In this document: positions 1 through 9,239 of the stretch, one piece after another | Layout of the letters: each line of letters starts with the position of its first letter | Numbering within the stretch: position 1 is the first letter of the stretch | Assembly (NCBI GenBank): GCA_015654925.1 | Contig: JAATFX010000093.1 | Location: forward strand, 37,864-101,863 | Source of the DNA: Enterobacterales bacterium | GTDB lineage: Bacteria > Pseudomonadota > Gammaproteobacteria > Enterobacterales > Enterobacteriaceae | DNA length: 64,000 nucleotides | Reading direction: 5' to 3' | The notes under the pieces: model-generated | Seen by the model: only the letters and a program-made list of their open reading frames with translations | Told to the model about the DNA's origin: nothing | Database searches by the model: none | Made by a program: the position numbers and the translations under genes

Positions 1-357
1 CACTGGAACATGCGCGGCGCGAACTTTATCGCCGTACATGAAATGCTGGACGGCTTTCGCGCCATCATCCTGGATCATCAGGACACCATCGCGGAACGCG
101 TGGTCCAATTAGGCGGCGTAGCATTGGGCACCGTCCAGGTGACCAACGATAAAACCCCGCTGACCAGCTACCCGACCAATATCCATAGCGTGCAGGATCA
201 CCTGAAGGCGCTGGCCGATCGTTATGGCGTGGTGGCGAATGACACCCGTAAAGCCATCAGCGAAGCTGAAGACGACGAGGATACCGCTGATATCTTCACC
301 GCCGCCTCGCGCGACCTGGATAAATTCCTGTGGTTTATCGAGTCCAATATCGAATAA
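1..357 (+). CDS. dps: Dps, DNA-binding ferritin-like protein (5' end outside window)
   Basis: The reading frame is open from the first base, and the visible 118 residues match the C-terminal two thirds of E. coli Dps almost residue for residue, starting at the conserved HWNMRGANF segment and ending in [10 protein letters not shown]. Dps forms a dodecamer that compacts DNA and oxidises and stores iron in starvation. The His and Asp/Glu residues of the intersubunit ferroxidase site (HWN, and the following helix HEMLDGFRA) are present. The Lys-rich N-terminal DNA-binding tail lies outside the window. A hairpin with a T-run follows the stop codon, so the gene is probably transcribed alone. Confidence 0.97.
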   Translation, partial: HWNMRGANFIAVHEMLDGFRAIILDHQDTIAERVVQLGGVALGTVQVTNDKTPLTSYPTNIHSVQDHLKALADRYGVVANDTRKAISEAEDDEDTADIFTAASRDLDKFLWFIESNIE

Positions 358-444
358 TGCCGCTGGATAACCAGGACCGGGTTATCCATGGTCGCCGGTA
401 CTGGTGACCGAATGCTAGCGAAAAGCATATTGAAATTGAATTGG

Positions 445-477
445 AAAGGCTGACAGCCAAAGCTGCCGGCCTTTTTT
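445..477 (+). terminator. Rho-independent terminator of dps
   Basis: AAAGGC pairs with GCCTTT around an inner CAGC/GCTG stem with a CAAA loop, and a run of six or more T follows. It lies about 90 bases after the dps stop codon and upstream of ybiI. Confidence 0.75.
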
Positions 478-511
478 AATCCTTTGCGTTGCGATCAACT
501 GGGGGTTATCC

Positions 512-778
512 ATGGCAAGCGGATGGGCGCCGGATGGCGCGGTACAAGACCAAATAGATTCCACCATCAATGATGCGGTGCGGCGTGCGCGCCACGAACT
601 GTCGCAAGGCGAAAGCGCCGAATATTGTCGTGAATGCGGCGAGCCGATTGCCGAGGCTCGGCGCATAGCGCTGCCCGGGGTGCAATTGTGCATTCAATGC
701 CAAAGCGAGCAGGATAAAAAACGCCAGGCCCATGCCGGTTACAACCGCCGCGGCAGTAAAGACAGCCAACTGCGCTAG
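512..778 (+). CDS. ybiI: YbiI, DksA/TraR-type C4 zinc-finger protein
   Basis: The 88-residue protein matches E. coli YbiI over its whole length. It has the four-cysteine zinc finger CxxC-x17-CxxC of the DksA/TraR family (CRECGEPI ... CIQCQSE, residues 40-63) and the characteristic C-terminus GYNRRGSKDSQLR. The family includes RNA-polymerase secondary-channel binders, but YbiI is short, lacks the long DksA coiled coil, and its role is not established. In E. coli it also lies in the dps-dinG region. The ATG start gives the same N-terminus (MASGWA) as the E. coli protein. Confidence 0.93.
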   Translation: MASGWAPDGAVQDQIDSTINDAVRRARHELSQGESAEYCRECGEPIAEARRIALPGVQLCIQCQSEQDKKRQAHAGYNRRGSKDSQLR

Positions 779-802
779 CCGCCCGACCGTTTGGAGAAAA
801 CC

Positions 803-1444
803 ATGACTTCACCGGCTACCCATTATTACGAACCGCGCCTTGGGCATGGACTGCCCCACGATCCGTTAAACGCGATTATCGGGCCGCGGCCTATCGGCTG
901 GATTGCCTCGGTTAACGCCGCGGGGCAGCGCAACCTGGCTCCTTATAGCTTTTTTAACTGCTTTAATTATCATCCGCCGATTATTGGTTTTTGCAGCGTC
1001 GGCTGGAAAGACAGCGCGGCCAATATCAGCGCTACCGGGGAGTTTGTCTGGAACCTGGCGACCCGCCCGCTGGCCGAAGCCATGAATAACTGCTCCGCCT
1101 CGCTGCCCGCCGGGCAGGATGAGTTCAGCTTTGCCGGCCTGACCCCCGTTAAAGGCACGCGCGTGGCGGCTCATCGGGTAGCGGAAAGCCCGGTTAATTT
1201 TGAATGCAAATTAACCCAATGCATCCAATTGCAGGCCGCGGACGGCGCGCGCATTGATAGTTGGCTGGTGCTGGGAGAAGTGGTGGCCGTGCATATCGCT
1301 ACATCTTTGATCGACGAGCACGGCGTTTATCAAACCGCCGCCGCTCAGCCCATTCTGCGCGCCGGGGGTCCCAGCGCGTATTACGGCATTTCCGATGAAC
1401 AGCGTTTTGATTTGATCCGTCCTGACGATCGCAGCGGAAAGTAA
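803..1444 (+). CDS. Flavin reductase-like domain protein (FMN-binding split barrel)
   Basis: The 213-residue protein belongs to the flavin-reductase-like (DIM6/NTAB) family, which binds FMN in a split barrel. Family hallmarks are the N-terminal PRPIGWIASVN segment, NLAPYSFFN and the GEFVWNLAT region. I prefer the ATG at 803 over the upstream in-frame TTG at 791 because GGAG at 793-796 is ideally spaced for 803. It follows ybiI by 24 bases and may be cotranscribed with it. Members reduce flavins or act as uncharacterised FMN proteins; the substrate cannot be read from the sequence. Confidence 0.85.
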   Translation: MTSPATHYYEPRLGHGLPHDPLNAIIGPRPIGWIASVNAAGQRNLAPYSFFNCFNYHPPIIGFCSVGWKDSAANISATGEFVWNLATRPLAEAMNNCSASLPAGQDEFSFAGLTPVKGTRVAAHRVAESPVNFECKLTQCIQLQAADGARIDSWLVLGEVVAVHIATSLIDEHGVYQTAAAQPILRAGGPSAYYGISDEQRFDLIRPDDRSGK

Positions 1445-1567
1445 CGGGGCGGACCCATTTAATCGCGCAAAAAATATGACATTTTTGGTCAATAATCACT
1501 GCTGTAATTTGTTCATAACAAGCGTATTATAAGCATCCGATATGATACTGTTTACAGCGTGATTATT

Positions 1568-1789
1568 ATGAAACACATCTATTTGACTACCCTAATGCTC
1601 CTGCTCAGCACCGCCGCTAACGCAGCGCCGGCATATCGGTTGCCGGACATGCCCCATGACCCGCGCATCGATAGCGCTTGCTTGAGCAAAAACACCGCCG
1701 CTACCGCCGGCAAATGTCCGCGCCAGGTCTTTTCCCCAGGCAAAAACCAGGCGGTAGAAGGCTACAGCCCGGTATACCATAAAGACTAA
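1568..1789 (+). CDS. Small secreted protein of unknown function
   Basis: This 73-residue protein starts with a clear Sec signal peptide: a Lys, a hydrophobic stretch (IYLTTLMLLLS) and an ANA-AP cleavage site near residue 20. The mature part is about 50 residues, rich in Pro, Asp and Lys, with two cysteines (in DSACLSK and GKCPRQ) that could form a disulfide in the periplasm. I chose ATG 1568, although GTG 1559 is also in frame. The upstream region holds a TATTAT-like -10 near 1525. I do not recognise the family. The gene lies alone between two unrelated genes. Confidence 0.65.
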   Translation: MKHIYLTTLMLLLSTAANAAPAYRLPDMPHDPRIDSACLSKNTAATAGKCPRQVFSPGKNQAVEGYSPVYHKD

Positions 1790-1829
1790 ACCGCGTTAGA
1801 TCGGCGCTAACGCAGCGCTGCCCCTGAGT

Positions 1830-3686
1830 TTACTGATAATCCTGGCGAATAAACGCGGCGAACTGCCGGCACATCGACTCATCCCCCTGCTTGTTGGATG
1901 CCAAAACCCGGTCGCCGTCAATAATAGTGATGCGCGCGTTAAGATCAAAATCCGCCGCCGGCTGCGGCCGCGACATTCCCTGCGCTATGCTGTGTTGCGC
2001 CTGTTGCCAGGCCTGATCCACGGTTTGATTGCAGGCCGCGGCCAGATAAGCCGGGTTAAAGCCTTCACCGGTCAGGCTACGGAGCGTGTCGTCGTGGGTA
2101 ACGCTGTTGCCGGGCAACCAGTAATGGGCGGCTAAATCCGGTCCGATGGCGGGGTTATCGGTAAGGTAGCCGTCGCGATCCAGGAAGAAGTGCCGGGTTT
2201 GTTCCACCGCCATCAATGCCAACAGATAACCCTGATAAGAACAGGCCGATTCCTGCGACAATAAATGGGGAATGGCGATCGTCGGCCGGGGGCTGCCTTC
2301 GACGCCAAGGATGCGCAGTTCGGTTTCCCTCGCCAGCGCCGTGATAGCCTCCGGCGTCAGTTGCCCATCTTCCCATTGATAAAGCGCCCATTCAAAATAG
2401 GGAACCAGCAAAATATGCCGCTCGTTAAAGGCGCGCATGGGCTGGCGCGCGGCGATGGATGCCTGGATAAGCGCATCGGGGGGCGGCTCGCCGTTGCCGT
2501 TTAACGCATAACGTTTTAACCAGTCGGCGTCATCCAGCAGGCTATCGCAAAACATCGACTGCGTTTCGGCATAGGCCATGGAGGTGGGCGGAAACTCCTG
2601 CGAAAAACAGGGGGCATTCTGGCGGATATTGGCAAAATGCGCCGCATGTCCCCCTTCATGAAACAGCGTATTGATACCGCTGATGCCGCTGCCCACCTGA
2701 TCGGGTTTAGCCAGGCTGGTGAAATTAATGCGCGCCGGTATCCATTCCCCCTGTTGCCAGAAGGGGGGCACCGGCCCGTGCATAAATCCATTCTCATATT
2801 TATCTTTGCGTACAAGCAGATCGAGCTGCATCCGCGCGCCGTTAAACCCGATATGCAGCCGTTTGAAACTGTTGATCCAGCGTTCCAATGAGTCGGCAAA
2901 CGGCAGATACGGGTCCATCTGCCGGGTCACGTCGCCGGCGGTGGCGTAGCGGATATTCCACGCTTTCAGGGCATCCCGCCCCTTATCCGCCGCCAGTTGA
3001 TCCAGGCTGCGCAAATTGCTTTCACGCGTCTGCTCTTCAAAGCGATCCAAAATGACGAATAGCTGTTCCGGCGTCATTTGCTCGGTTTTATTCACTTTGT
3101 AATCAAAATAGTTACGATAGCCCATTTGGCGGGCAAAACGATTACGCAGCCGGACCAGCGTCGGCAGTCCATGCCGCAGCAGCCATTGTTCCAGCTCGCG
3201 CAGCGCCAGCTGCGAACTTTGGCGCCAGGACTCATTGGCGTTATTGGCCTGGTTGGTCAGCAACTCGCCCAGCGTGGCCGGTACCCGCTCGCCCCGATCG
3301 TTAACATGAGCCAGCGTAAGGGTTTTGCGCCGCGCGTACAGGTCGTTTTCCGCCTCGATAATTTCATCCATCAGGGCCTGGGCCTTGGGATCTTCAATTA
3401 CGTTGCAGTCAAAAAAACGCGCCCAGCCCCGCAGGCCATGCAGGGTGTCGTCGCGCTGGCGGCTTGGCTGCGCGCTTGCAAGGGCGGCGATATGGCCGCG
3501 GATCTGCGCCGGACGCGCGGGGTCGGCGATAAACCGCTTGTAGGACTGTTCCGCGCTGGCGAAACGCTCGGACACGCCGGCGCCGCCAATGGCCATATAG
3601 TTTTGCCAGAACAAATCTTCTTTGGTTTGATGCACCGCCAGATAGTCGCGGTTCAAGGCGTTAAAATACTCTACTGCTGTTTGCAT
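1830..3686 (-). CDS. M3-family zinc oligopeptidase
   Basis: The 618-residue protein is a thimet-oligopeptidase/oligoendopeptidase F-like M3 metallopeptidase. The zinc motif HEGGH (residues 343-347) follows GISGINTLF, and a probable third ligand Glu374 lies in the next helix (MAYAETQSMFCD). The N-terminal half is helical and charged, as in other M3 enzymes, and there is no signal peptide, so it should degrade short peptides in the cytoplasm. The C-terminal 60 residues look like an extra globular segment (FDLNARITIIDGDRVLASNKQGDES). It has no close relative at this place in E. coli and may be an insertion between ybiI and ybiB. Confidence 0.88.
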   Translation of the reverse strand: MQTAVEYFNALNRDYLAVHQTKEDLFWQNYMAIGGAGVSERFASAEQSYKRFIADPARPAQIRGHIAALASAQPSRQRDDTLHGLRGWARFFDCNVIEDPKAQALMDEIIEAENDLYARRKTLTLAHVNDRGERVPATLGELLTNQANNANESWRQSSQLALRELEQWLLRHGLPTLVRLRNRFARQMGYRNYFDYKVNKTEQMTPEQLFVILDRFEEQTRESNLRSLDQLAADKGRDALKAWNIRYATAGDVTRQMDPYLPFADSLERWINSFKRLHIGFNGARMQLDLLVRKDKYENGFMHGPVPPFWQQGEWIPARINFTSLAKPDQVGSGISGINTLFHEGGHAAHFANIRQNAPCFSQEFPPTSMAYAETQSMFCDSLLDDADWLKRYALNGNGEPPPDALIQASIAARQPMRAFNERHILLVPYFEWALYQWEDGQLTPEAITALARETELRILGVEGSPRPTIAIPHLLSQESACSYQGYLLALMAVEQTRHFFLDRDGYLTDNPAIGPDLAAHYWLPGNSVTHDDTLRSLTGEGFNPAYLAAACNQTVDQAWQQAQHSIAQGMSRPQPAADFDLNARITIIDGDRVLASNKQGDESMCRQFAAFIRQDYQ

Positions 3687-3802
3687 AAGGGATCGTCTCC
3701 ATCGAAATCATCTGCCCCGCGGCGGCGGGATGTGCGGCAAAGCGTGCTGCGAAATGTGCGGCGAAATGCATTTGGCGCGTCAAAGTCCGGGAGCCATGGC
3801 GA

Positions 3803-4783
3803 TCAGGCTCGGGCCATGACCGCATCGATATGCGTTAATGCCTGATCAAAGGACGGCGCCTGTCCCGCGGCGGCGATAATGCAGGCCAATTGCAATCTGA
3901 TAGCCTCCGGCAAAGGAAAATCGCCGCGCAGGCAGGCTTCGGTCCAGCGGGCGGTAGTCACCGCATCGCGCCCGGCGGGTAAACTCTCCAGAGGCGGTAG
4001 CGGATATTGCAGCGGGTCGAGCACCAGCCGCTGTTCCCCCTGGTGCATGGTATAAATTTTAGTCATGCGCTGCGGATTGGCATAGGTCTCGCCCTCGGTG
4101 CCATTCATCAGCAAGCCGCTGCTATTGATGGCATTAAAAAACGTGGCGACGCGATTAATATATTCCGGATGGGATACGCTGGATAAACGCCAATGCACAT
4201 GATGATGGAACGGCGTGGCCAGTTTGGCCAGCGTATGGGCGCTGTTGCGCACCCCCATGCGCCAGCGCAGCTTTAATTGCTTATCCAGCGCCGGGCACAA
4301 AGCGGACACCGGAATAAATACCGGTTCCTGGCCCAGCACCAGCGCGCTTTGCGCCTCAAGGGGGAAGATACGCGGCGCGATGCCGAGTTCGTGAAGTATT
4401 TCCGCGCTGGTGACCCGTCCAGGATCTTCGGTCACCCCGTGCACTACGACCGGGAATCCCAGGCGCGTCAGCATCAGCGCCAGCAGCGGCGTAAGATTGG
4501 CCTGCTTGCGCGCGCCGTTATAGCTGGGGATCACGATAGGCGGCGGCATATTAACCGGCGCCTGCAGCGCCATGACCTGTTCCTGCATGGCTTCATAAAA
4601 GCCAAGCATTTCCCCCTGCGCCTCTCCTTTGATCCGAAAGGCGATCAGTAACCCGCCCAGCTCCAGCTCAGGCACCTCTCCCGCCAGGATAGCGCGGTAG
4701 AGTTGGCTGGATGTCTGCCGATCCAGATCGCGGGCATGATTTTTGCCGCGCCCGACTTCTTTGATAATTTTGCTGTAATCCAT
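3803..4783 (-). CDS. ybiB: YbiB, anthranilate phosphoribosyltransferase-fold protein
   Basis: The 326-residue protein matches E. coli YbiB (MDYSKIIKEVGRGKNHARDLD at the N-terminus, PIVIPSYNGARKQANLTPLLA, RWRMGVRNSAHTLAKLATPF). YbiB has the TrpD2 fold: a class of glycosyltransferase-family-3 relatives that binds nucleic acid and has no shown phosphoribosyltransferase activity. I placed the start at 4783, where the homologue starts, instead of the longer frame beginning at 4936. In E. coli ybiB follows dinG directly and is LexA-coregulated. Here a foreign gene on the other strand separates the two, so ybiB must have its own promoter. Confidence 0.93.
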   Translation of the reverse strand: MDYSKIIKEVGRGKNHARDLDRQTSSQLYRAILAGEVPELELGGLLIAFRIKGEAQGEMLGFYEAMQEQVMALQAPVNMPPPIVIPSYNGARKQANLTPLLALMLTRLGFPVVVHGVTEDPGRVTSAEILHELGIAPRIFPLEAQSALVLGQEPVFIPVSALCPALDKQLKLRWRMGVRNSAHTLAKLATPFHHHVHWRLSSVSHPEYINRVATFFNAINSSGLLMNGTEGETYANPQRMTKIYTMHQGEQRLVLDPLQYPLPPLESLPAGRDAVTTARWTEACLRGDFPLPEAIRLQLACIIAAAGQAPSFDQALTHIDAVMARA

Positions 4784-5160
4784 AACCGATCGTGTTCCGC
4801 CATCAATGAATGTGTCTGGACGTCGTCCTGATTTTACTACCACCATACCTTTCATTAATACGCTAATAAAGTCTTGTACCATAACCTTTATGTCCCGAGG
4901 CGACGGCCGGCCCGGCTGGGCGCGACCGTCGTCCATCGCGCCCGGACGCAGCGCCGTCCCTTAGCGGGCCGGCGTTTAACCGCAGGGATAAGTTCGATGG
5001 TTATTACGTGTGTTTATATTATTCGCTGATTCACCCGGACTTGTAAATAACGCTTATTGCCGGCTGAACATCTCGTGATACCGGTTGATATATGCTATAA
5101 AAAAATGGCTTTTAAAAAAGCAACGCCAAGTATTGCACTCTATTTCAATAAGGAAATGCC
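4784..5160. other. Intergenic region between ybiB and the orphan gene
   Basis: This 377-base divergent region must hold the promoters of both ybiB (leftward) and the orphan gene (rightward). The part next to the orphan (about 5000-5160) is AT-rich, with A and T runs around 5098-5120, unlike the GC-rich half near 4900-4980. No repeat or RNA gene was recognised. Confidence 0.5.
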
Positions 5161-6036
5161 ATGCACTCATCCGGGATCAATTATTTCCTATTCACCAAGA
5201 TAACCAATTGGACGTCTGGCCAGGTGATATCCAGGGCCGCAATATTAACCTCATTGGTTAAGAAGCTGATCAATATTAGAAGCTGTTCAATCAAAGCCTT
5301 CAGAAATACCGGCGTCCGTCCCGATGAGGACAACGCGATTGAAACAGGCGAGCCGGGCGGCACCGGGGATGCCTTGGCTAACCAGGCCTGCGGCGCCCCT
5401 GCGCATGGCAGCGTCATCATGAATTTTATCCGGGCTTTCACCGGTTTTAATTGTAAATCATACGATCTCGGCGCCAGGCAAACGGCGGCGGAGAAACCGG
5501 ATACCGGCAGCGCACGGACCGTCTACACGCCGCTGGAGTTATTAACCGATCGTCCCATCACCAGAGCGGGATTTATTACCCAAGCGGCTAAACAGATAAT
5601 CGAGAAATTAAATTCCGGCCCGACAAAACAGTTGGAAGATAAAATAGCGTGGCAATCACAAGAGTTCGAAGTTTATATTCCGGCGCAAATTAACCGGCTT
5701 ATCGACCACGCCGGCGCCGCGTTGGATAATAATGGCAAGGCGTTGTTATTTCCCGCGTCGCCCCGGAGAGAAATTATCATCCAGACCCTTGACGATATGG
5801 GCGTATTGGCCCGCTATGCGCATGTCAAGAATCTGGCCGGCGGCGCCCAGACGTCCATTAGCCATATGACCAGGAATTTTTTGGCGGACCAGGGCATCCA
5901 CGATGCGCAGTTGATATCGCACATAAGCCACCAGGTTTATGAAACCCTGTTCGCCGCTCCCGGCCAGGTTGCGCAGGCGATACGGACCGCGGAGCGGATC
6001 ATCGAGCAGCGCTTGTCCAACGAAAGCGCGGCCTGA
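5161..6036 (+). CDS. Orphan protein of unknown function inserted between ybiB and dinG
   Basis: The gene has a good ribosome-binding site (AAGGAA, about 7 bases before the ATG) and codes for 291 residues I do not recognise. The N-terminal 50 residues are hydrophobic/basic with Ser and Ile (NYFLF, ILTSLVKKLINIRSC) but are not a typical signal peptide. A Gly/Pro-rich linker follows (about 55-75). Residues from about 115 to the end look all-helical (QAAKQIIEKLNS, YIPAQINRLIDHAGAAL, AIRTAERIIEQRL). The 5' third uses more A/T-rich codons than the flanking genes. It points against ybiB and dinG and breaks an otherwise conserved pair, which suggests acquisition by transfer. A secreted effector is one possibility, but nothing in the sequence proves it. 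Confidence 0.7.
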   Translation: MHSSGINYFLFTKITNWTSGQVISRAAILTSLVKKLINIRSCSIKAFRNTGVRPDEDNAIETGEPGGTGDALANQACGAPAHGSVIMNFIRAFTGFNCKSYDLGARQTAAEKPDTGSARTVYTPLELLTDRPITRAGFITQAAKQIIEKLNSGPTKQLEDKIAWQSQEFEVYIPAQINRLIDHAGAALDNNGKALLFPASPRREIIIQTLDDMGVLARYAHVKNLAGGAQTSISHMTRNFLADQGIHDAQLISHISHQVYETLFAAPGQVAQAIRTAERIIEQRLSNESAA

Positions 6037-6087
6037 TCATGCGCGCCACGCAGGATGGCGGCCCGCTGGCTGGCGGCGCAAATAGGG

Positions 6088-8229
6088 TTAGTGCGCGGCA
6101 GGCGGCACGGCCGCGGGAGACGGCGGATCCTCCGGCATGGCCGGCTGCTCGATGGGAAATACCGGCAGCGCCGCCAGCAGGCGGGCGCCGTAGGATTTGG
6201 TTAATAACCGCCGATCATAAATTACAATCTCGCCGGTACATTCATGGCTGCGGATCAACCGCCCTACCTGCTGGATCAGATTAAACGACGCGCTTGGCAG
6301 GCTTTGCACTTCAAACGGATGGCGCTTTTGGCTTTTGAGCCACTCGCCTTCGGTCAGGATCACCGGGCTGTCGATAGGCGGAAACGCAATTTTATGGATA
6401 TGTACCTGGGTAAGCAGTTCCCCTTTCAGATCCAATCCCTCCGCAAAGGATTGCAGCCCCATTAATACGCTGGTTTTGCCCTGGTCGACCCGCCGGCGAT
6501 GCTCTTCTATCAGGCGGTAGCGCGGTTGATCCCCCTGCACCAATAGTTGTAGACGCAGGTCGGTAACATGGGTCAGAAATGCCTGCATGGCGCGATGGCT
6601 GGCAAACAGGACCAGGATCCCGCGATGGACCCCGGCGGCCAGTTGGGCGCGAAAGAAACGGGCCATTTCGGCCAGATGCTCCGCTTCCAGCGCCATGACC
6701 GGCTCGTTGCGCATCTGCGGGATCACCAGCTTGCCCTGCCTGCGGTGGTCAAAAGGCGACCCCAGCGTCACAAAACGATCCCCCGCCCGTTCCTGCAAGC
6801 CCGACAACTCCTGTAGCCGGGCGAAGCTGTTAAGGGAGCGTAGGGTCGCCGAGGTTACCACCGCATGGGGGATTTTCGACCATAACAGTTTTTCCAACTG
6901 GTCGCTGACGCGGATACCGACGCAGTGCAGGAAAATATGCGCGCCGGTATCGCTCATTTCCCGGTTCAGCCATTTGGAAATCGGGGCATTGGATGCTTTT
7001 TCCTGCGCCGCCAGTTTCCATAACCGGCTGGTGGATTCCCAATAGCCCAAGGTACGGCTGGTTTGCAACAGCGCCTGGTGCAGCCGGACGATATCCTGTT
7101 TGCCGGTTTTTTCGCTCAGATCGTTAAGCAGGAATTCCGTCAGCATGCGCAGCGCGTCGGTGAGCTTATATAACCGCGCGGCCATTTCGCCCATGGCGGC
7201 GGGCAATTGACCCATCTCAAAACGAAACTCCGCCACCACGCGATCCTTGGGCAAAAACGACACCGCCTGCTGCTCGAACAATTGCACCAATTTCAGAATT
7301 TCGGCACAGTGGTTTTTTAGCCGTTCCCCGCCGCTGAGCAATGGCGGCTTGGCCGGTTTAAACTGCGCCAGGGTTTGTTCGGTCTGGCGCATAAACAGTT
7401 CCAACTGATGAGTGATGAATCCGACGGTAATTTCGCCGGCCATCTCCAGCGCGTCGCGCGCCACGTCGGGCAAATGATGCCCTTCGTCCAGCACCAGCAG
7501 CATATGCTTGGGGTTGGGCAGCACCGATTCGCTGTCCAGCGCAGCCATTACCAGCGCATGGTTGGCGACCACCACGTCGGCGCTTTCGATTTCCTTGCGG
7601 GCAATAAAAAACGGGCACTCCCGGAAATAATGGCAATTGCGCCCCAGGCAGTTGGCCTTATCCGTGCTGAGTTTGCCCCATAATCCGTCGCTGACCGATT
7701 TGGGGTAATGGTCGCGCAGGCCATCCCAGGAAAAACGCTGCAGATCCTGCTGCAACTTGCCGCACAGCGTTTTTTCCTTGCCGTCGGCGGGCGCCGGCTC
7801 GTCATCGAGAAACAGTTTCAGGTCGCCCTGGAATACCGCATCGGCGGACATGGCCGCCAGATTGCGCGGGCAGACATAACGCCGGCGGCCAAACGCGGCG
7901 GTAAATGTTAAATCCGGGATCAGTTTTTTCAGCAGCGGCAAGTCTTTGCTGAAAATTTGATCTTGCAGGGCCACGTTGGCGGTACTGACCACCAGCGGTT
8001 TTTCTTCGGCGCGGCTGATGGCGATGCCGGGAATCAGGTAAGCGAGGGTTTTGCCCACCCCGGTAGGCGCCTCGATGACCAGGTGGCGTTCAATGTCGCC
8101 GGACAGCGCCTTGGCCACTTCGGCAATCATCTGGCGCTGCGGCATGCGGGATATAAAATCCGGGATATGTTTTTGCAGCGCTTTATACCAATCGTGGATT
8201 TGCGCCTTGGTGGCAACGGACAGCGACAT
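6088..8229 (-). CDS. dinG: DinG, SOS-induced ATP-dependent 5'-3' DNA helicase
   Basis: The 713-residue protein aligns with E. coli DinG throughout. It has Walker A APTGVGKT (residues 54-61), the DEGH box (LVLDEGHHLPD), the four iron-sulfur cysteines (RYVCPRN, ANCLGRNC, RECPFF) and the C-terminal motif VI QQVGRLIRS. DinG is an XPD-like superfamily 2 helicase that unwinds D-loops, R-loops and G-quadruplexes and removes R-loops ahead of replication. A LexA box lies 69 bases upstream of the start. The C-terminus after EQPAMPE is short and Pro/Ala-rich, without the Lys/Arg tail of the E. coli protein. Confidence 0.97.
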   Translation of the reverse strand: MSLSVATKAQIHDWYKALQKHIPDFISRMPQRQMIAEVAKALSGDIERHLVIEAPTGVGKTLAYLIPGIAISRAEEKPLVVSTANVALQDQIFSKDLPLLKKLIPDLTFTAAFGRRRYVCPRNLAAMSADAVFQGDLKLFLDDEPAPADGKEKTLCGKLQQDLQRFSWDGLRDHYPKSVSDGLWGKLSTDKANCLGRNCHYFRECPFFIARKEIESADVVVANHALVMAALDSESVLPNPKHMLLVLDEGHHLPDVARDALEMAGEITVGFITHQLELFMRQTEQTLAQFKPAKPPLLSGGERLKNHCAEILKLVQLFEQQAVSFLPKDRVVAEFRFEMGQLPAAMGEMAARLYKLTDALRMLTEFLLNDLSEKTGKQDIVRLHQALLQTSRTLGYWESTSRLWKLAAQEKASNAPISKWLNREMSDTGAHIFLHCVGIRVSDQLEKLLWSKIPHAVVTSATLRSLNSFARLQELSGLQERAGDRFVTLGSPFDHRRQGKLVIPQMRNEPVMALEAEHLAEMARFFRAQLAAGVHRGILVLFASHRAMQAFLTHVTDLRLQLLVQGDQPRYRLIEEHRRRVDQGKTSVLMGLQSFAEGLDLKGELLTQVHIHKIAFPPIDSPVILTEGEWLKSQKRHPFEVQSLPSASFNLIQQVGRLIRSHECTGEIVIYDRRLLTKSYGARLLAALPVFPIEQPAMPEDPPSPAAVPPAAH

Positions 8230-8297
8230 TCAGCAACTTTTTTATTAATGCAGGGAGGGTTATTGTCCCACAGACCGGCCGCGACGTCAGCCCGTAG

Positions 8298-8313
8298 CTG
8301 TATATATCTTCAG
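8298..8313 (-). promoter_or_regulatory. LexA box of dinG
   Basis: CTGTATATATCTTCAG matches 14 of 16 positions of the LexA consensus CTGTATATATATACAG. It lies 69 bases before the dinG start codon, as expected for an SOS gene. It is also 78 bases upstream of the divergent yohO. Confidence 0.85.
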
Positions 8314-8390
8314 GCATTGGCGGCCGGAGGCACTTGTATCACGGATGATTGCTCTTATAATAAGCTATCTCTGGTTTATCAAGGAATCCT

Positions 8391-8495
8391 ATGAATCTGG
8401 TCAAAGCGGGCGTTTTCGGCCTTATTTCCTTATGTGCGCTGGGTGCCGTGGGCGGGGTCATGTTGGCGGGTTATATCGTTATCGTCCACAGTTGA
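8391..8495 (+). CDS. yohO: YohO, 34-residue inner-membrane peptide
   Basis: A 34-residue frame with a strong ribosome-binding site (AAGGA, 8381-8385) encodes one membrane helix ending in AVGGVMLAGYIVIVHS. This matches the core GGVMLAGY of E. coli YohO (35 residues), and its place beside yehW is also the same as in E. coli. It is a single-pass membrane peptide of unknown role. It marks the first gene of the yoh/yeh block. The stop codon is 11 bases from the convergent yehW stop. Confidence 0.85.
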   Translation: MNLVKAGVFGLISLCALGAVGGVMLAGYIVIVHS

Positions 8496-8506
8496 GGCCG
8501 CCGCGC

Positions 8507-9238
8507 TCAGGCGCGATGAAAACAGCGCAGCCAGCGTTCGAACAGCATATCGCCGATCACTGCCAGCAGCGCCACCAGTATCGCCCCCTGCAAAATATAG
8601 GCCGTATTAAAACCGCTTAAACCGATGATAATCGGCGAACCCAGGGTTTTGGTGCCGACGGTCGAGGCGATGGCGGCGGTGCCGATATTGATAATAACCG
8701 AGGTGCGGATGCCGGTAATAATCACCGGGGCCGCCAGCGGCAGCTCCACCCGGGTCAGTATTTGCCAGCGGCTCATGCCCGCCCCGGTGGCGGTTTCCAG
8801 AATGGATTCCGCCACCGTTTCAATGCCGGTAATGGTGCCCTGGACTATCGGCAGCAGGCCATAGAGCACCAGGGCGATAATCGCCGGCTGTTCGCTGAAA
8901 CCCATCACCGGCACCGCCACCGCCAGCACCGCCACCGGCGGGAAGGTCTGTCCCACCGCCACCAGCGTTTCCACCAGCGAACGAAACTCCTTGCCCGCCC
9001 GCCGCGTAACGCAGATACCCGCGCCTACGCCGATGGCCACGGCGATAACGCTGGAAATCAGCACCAGTTGCACATGCGCCCAGGCCAGCGATGCAAAGCT
9101 GTCCTGCAGATAGACCGGGCGATCGAGAGTGGGAAACAGCATGGAGAACAAACCATCCAGCCGCGTCATGCCGAACATCAGCGCCAATAACAGCAGCAGG
9201 CACCATAACAATGGGTCGGTGACTATGCGGCGCAGCAT
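8507..9238 (-). CDS. yehW: YehW, osmoprotectant ABC transporter permease
   Basis: The 243-residue permease has the same length as E. coli YehW and matches it well ([65 protein letters not shown]). It has about six membrane segments and the EAA-like loop [21 protein letters not shown] that contacts the ATPase. It is the last gene of the yehZYXW operon, one base after yehX. The system is an OpuC-type importer of betaine-like solutes, with low affinity in E. coli and RpoS-dependent expression. Confidence 0.95.
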   Translation of the reverse strand: MLRRIVTDPLLWCLLLLLALMFGMTRLDGLFSMLFPTLDRPVYLQDSFASLAWAHVQLVLISSVIAVAIGVGAGICVTRRAGKEFRSLVETLVAVGQTFPPVAVLAVAVPVMGFSEQPAIIALVLYGLLPIVQGTITGIETVAESILETATGAGMSRWQILTRVELPLAAPVIITGIRTSVIINIGTAAIASTVGTKTLGSPIIIGLSGFNTAYILQGAILVALLAVIGDMLFERWLRCFHRA

Positions 9239-9239
9239 T

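Noticed and set aside
3078..3845. 255-codon plus-strand frame
   Set aside because: Antisense to the M3 peptidase, low-complexity composition, no ribosome-binding site or family match.
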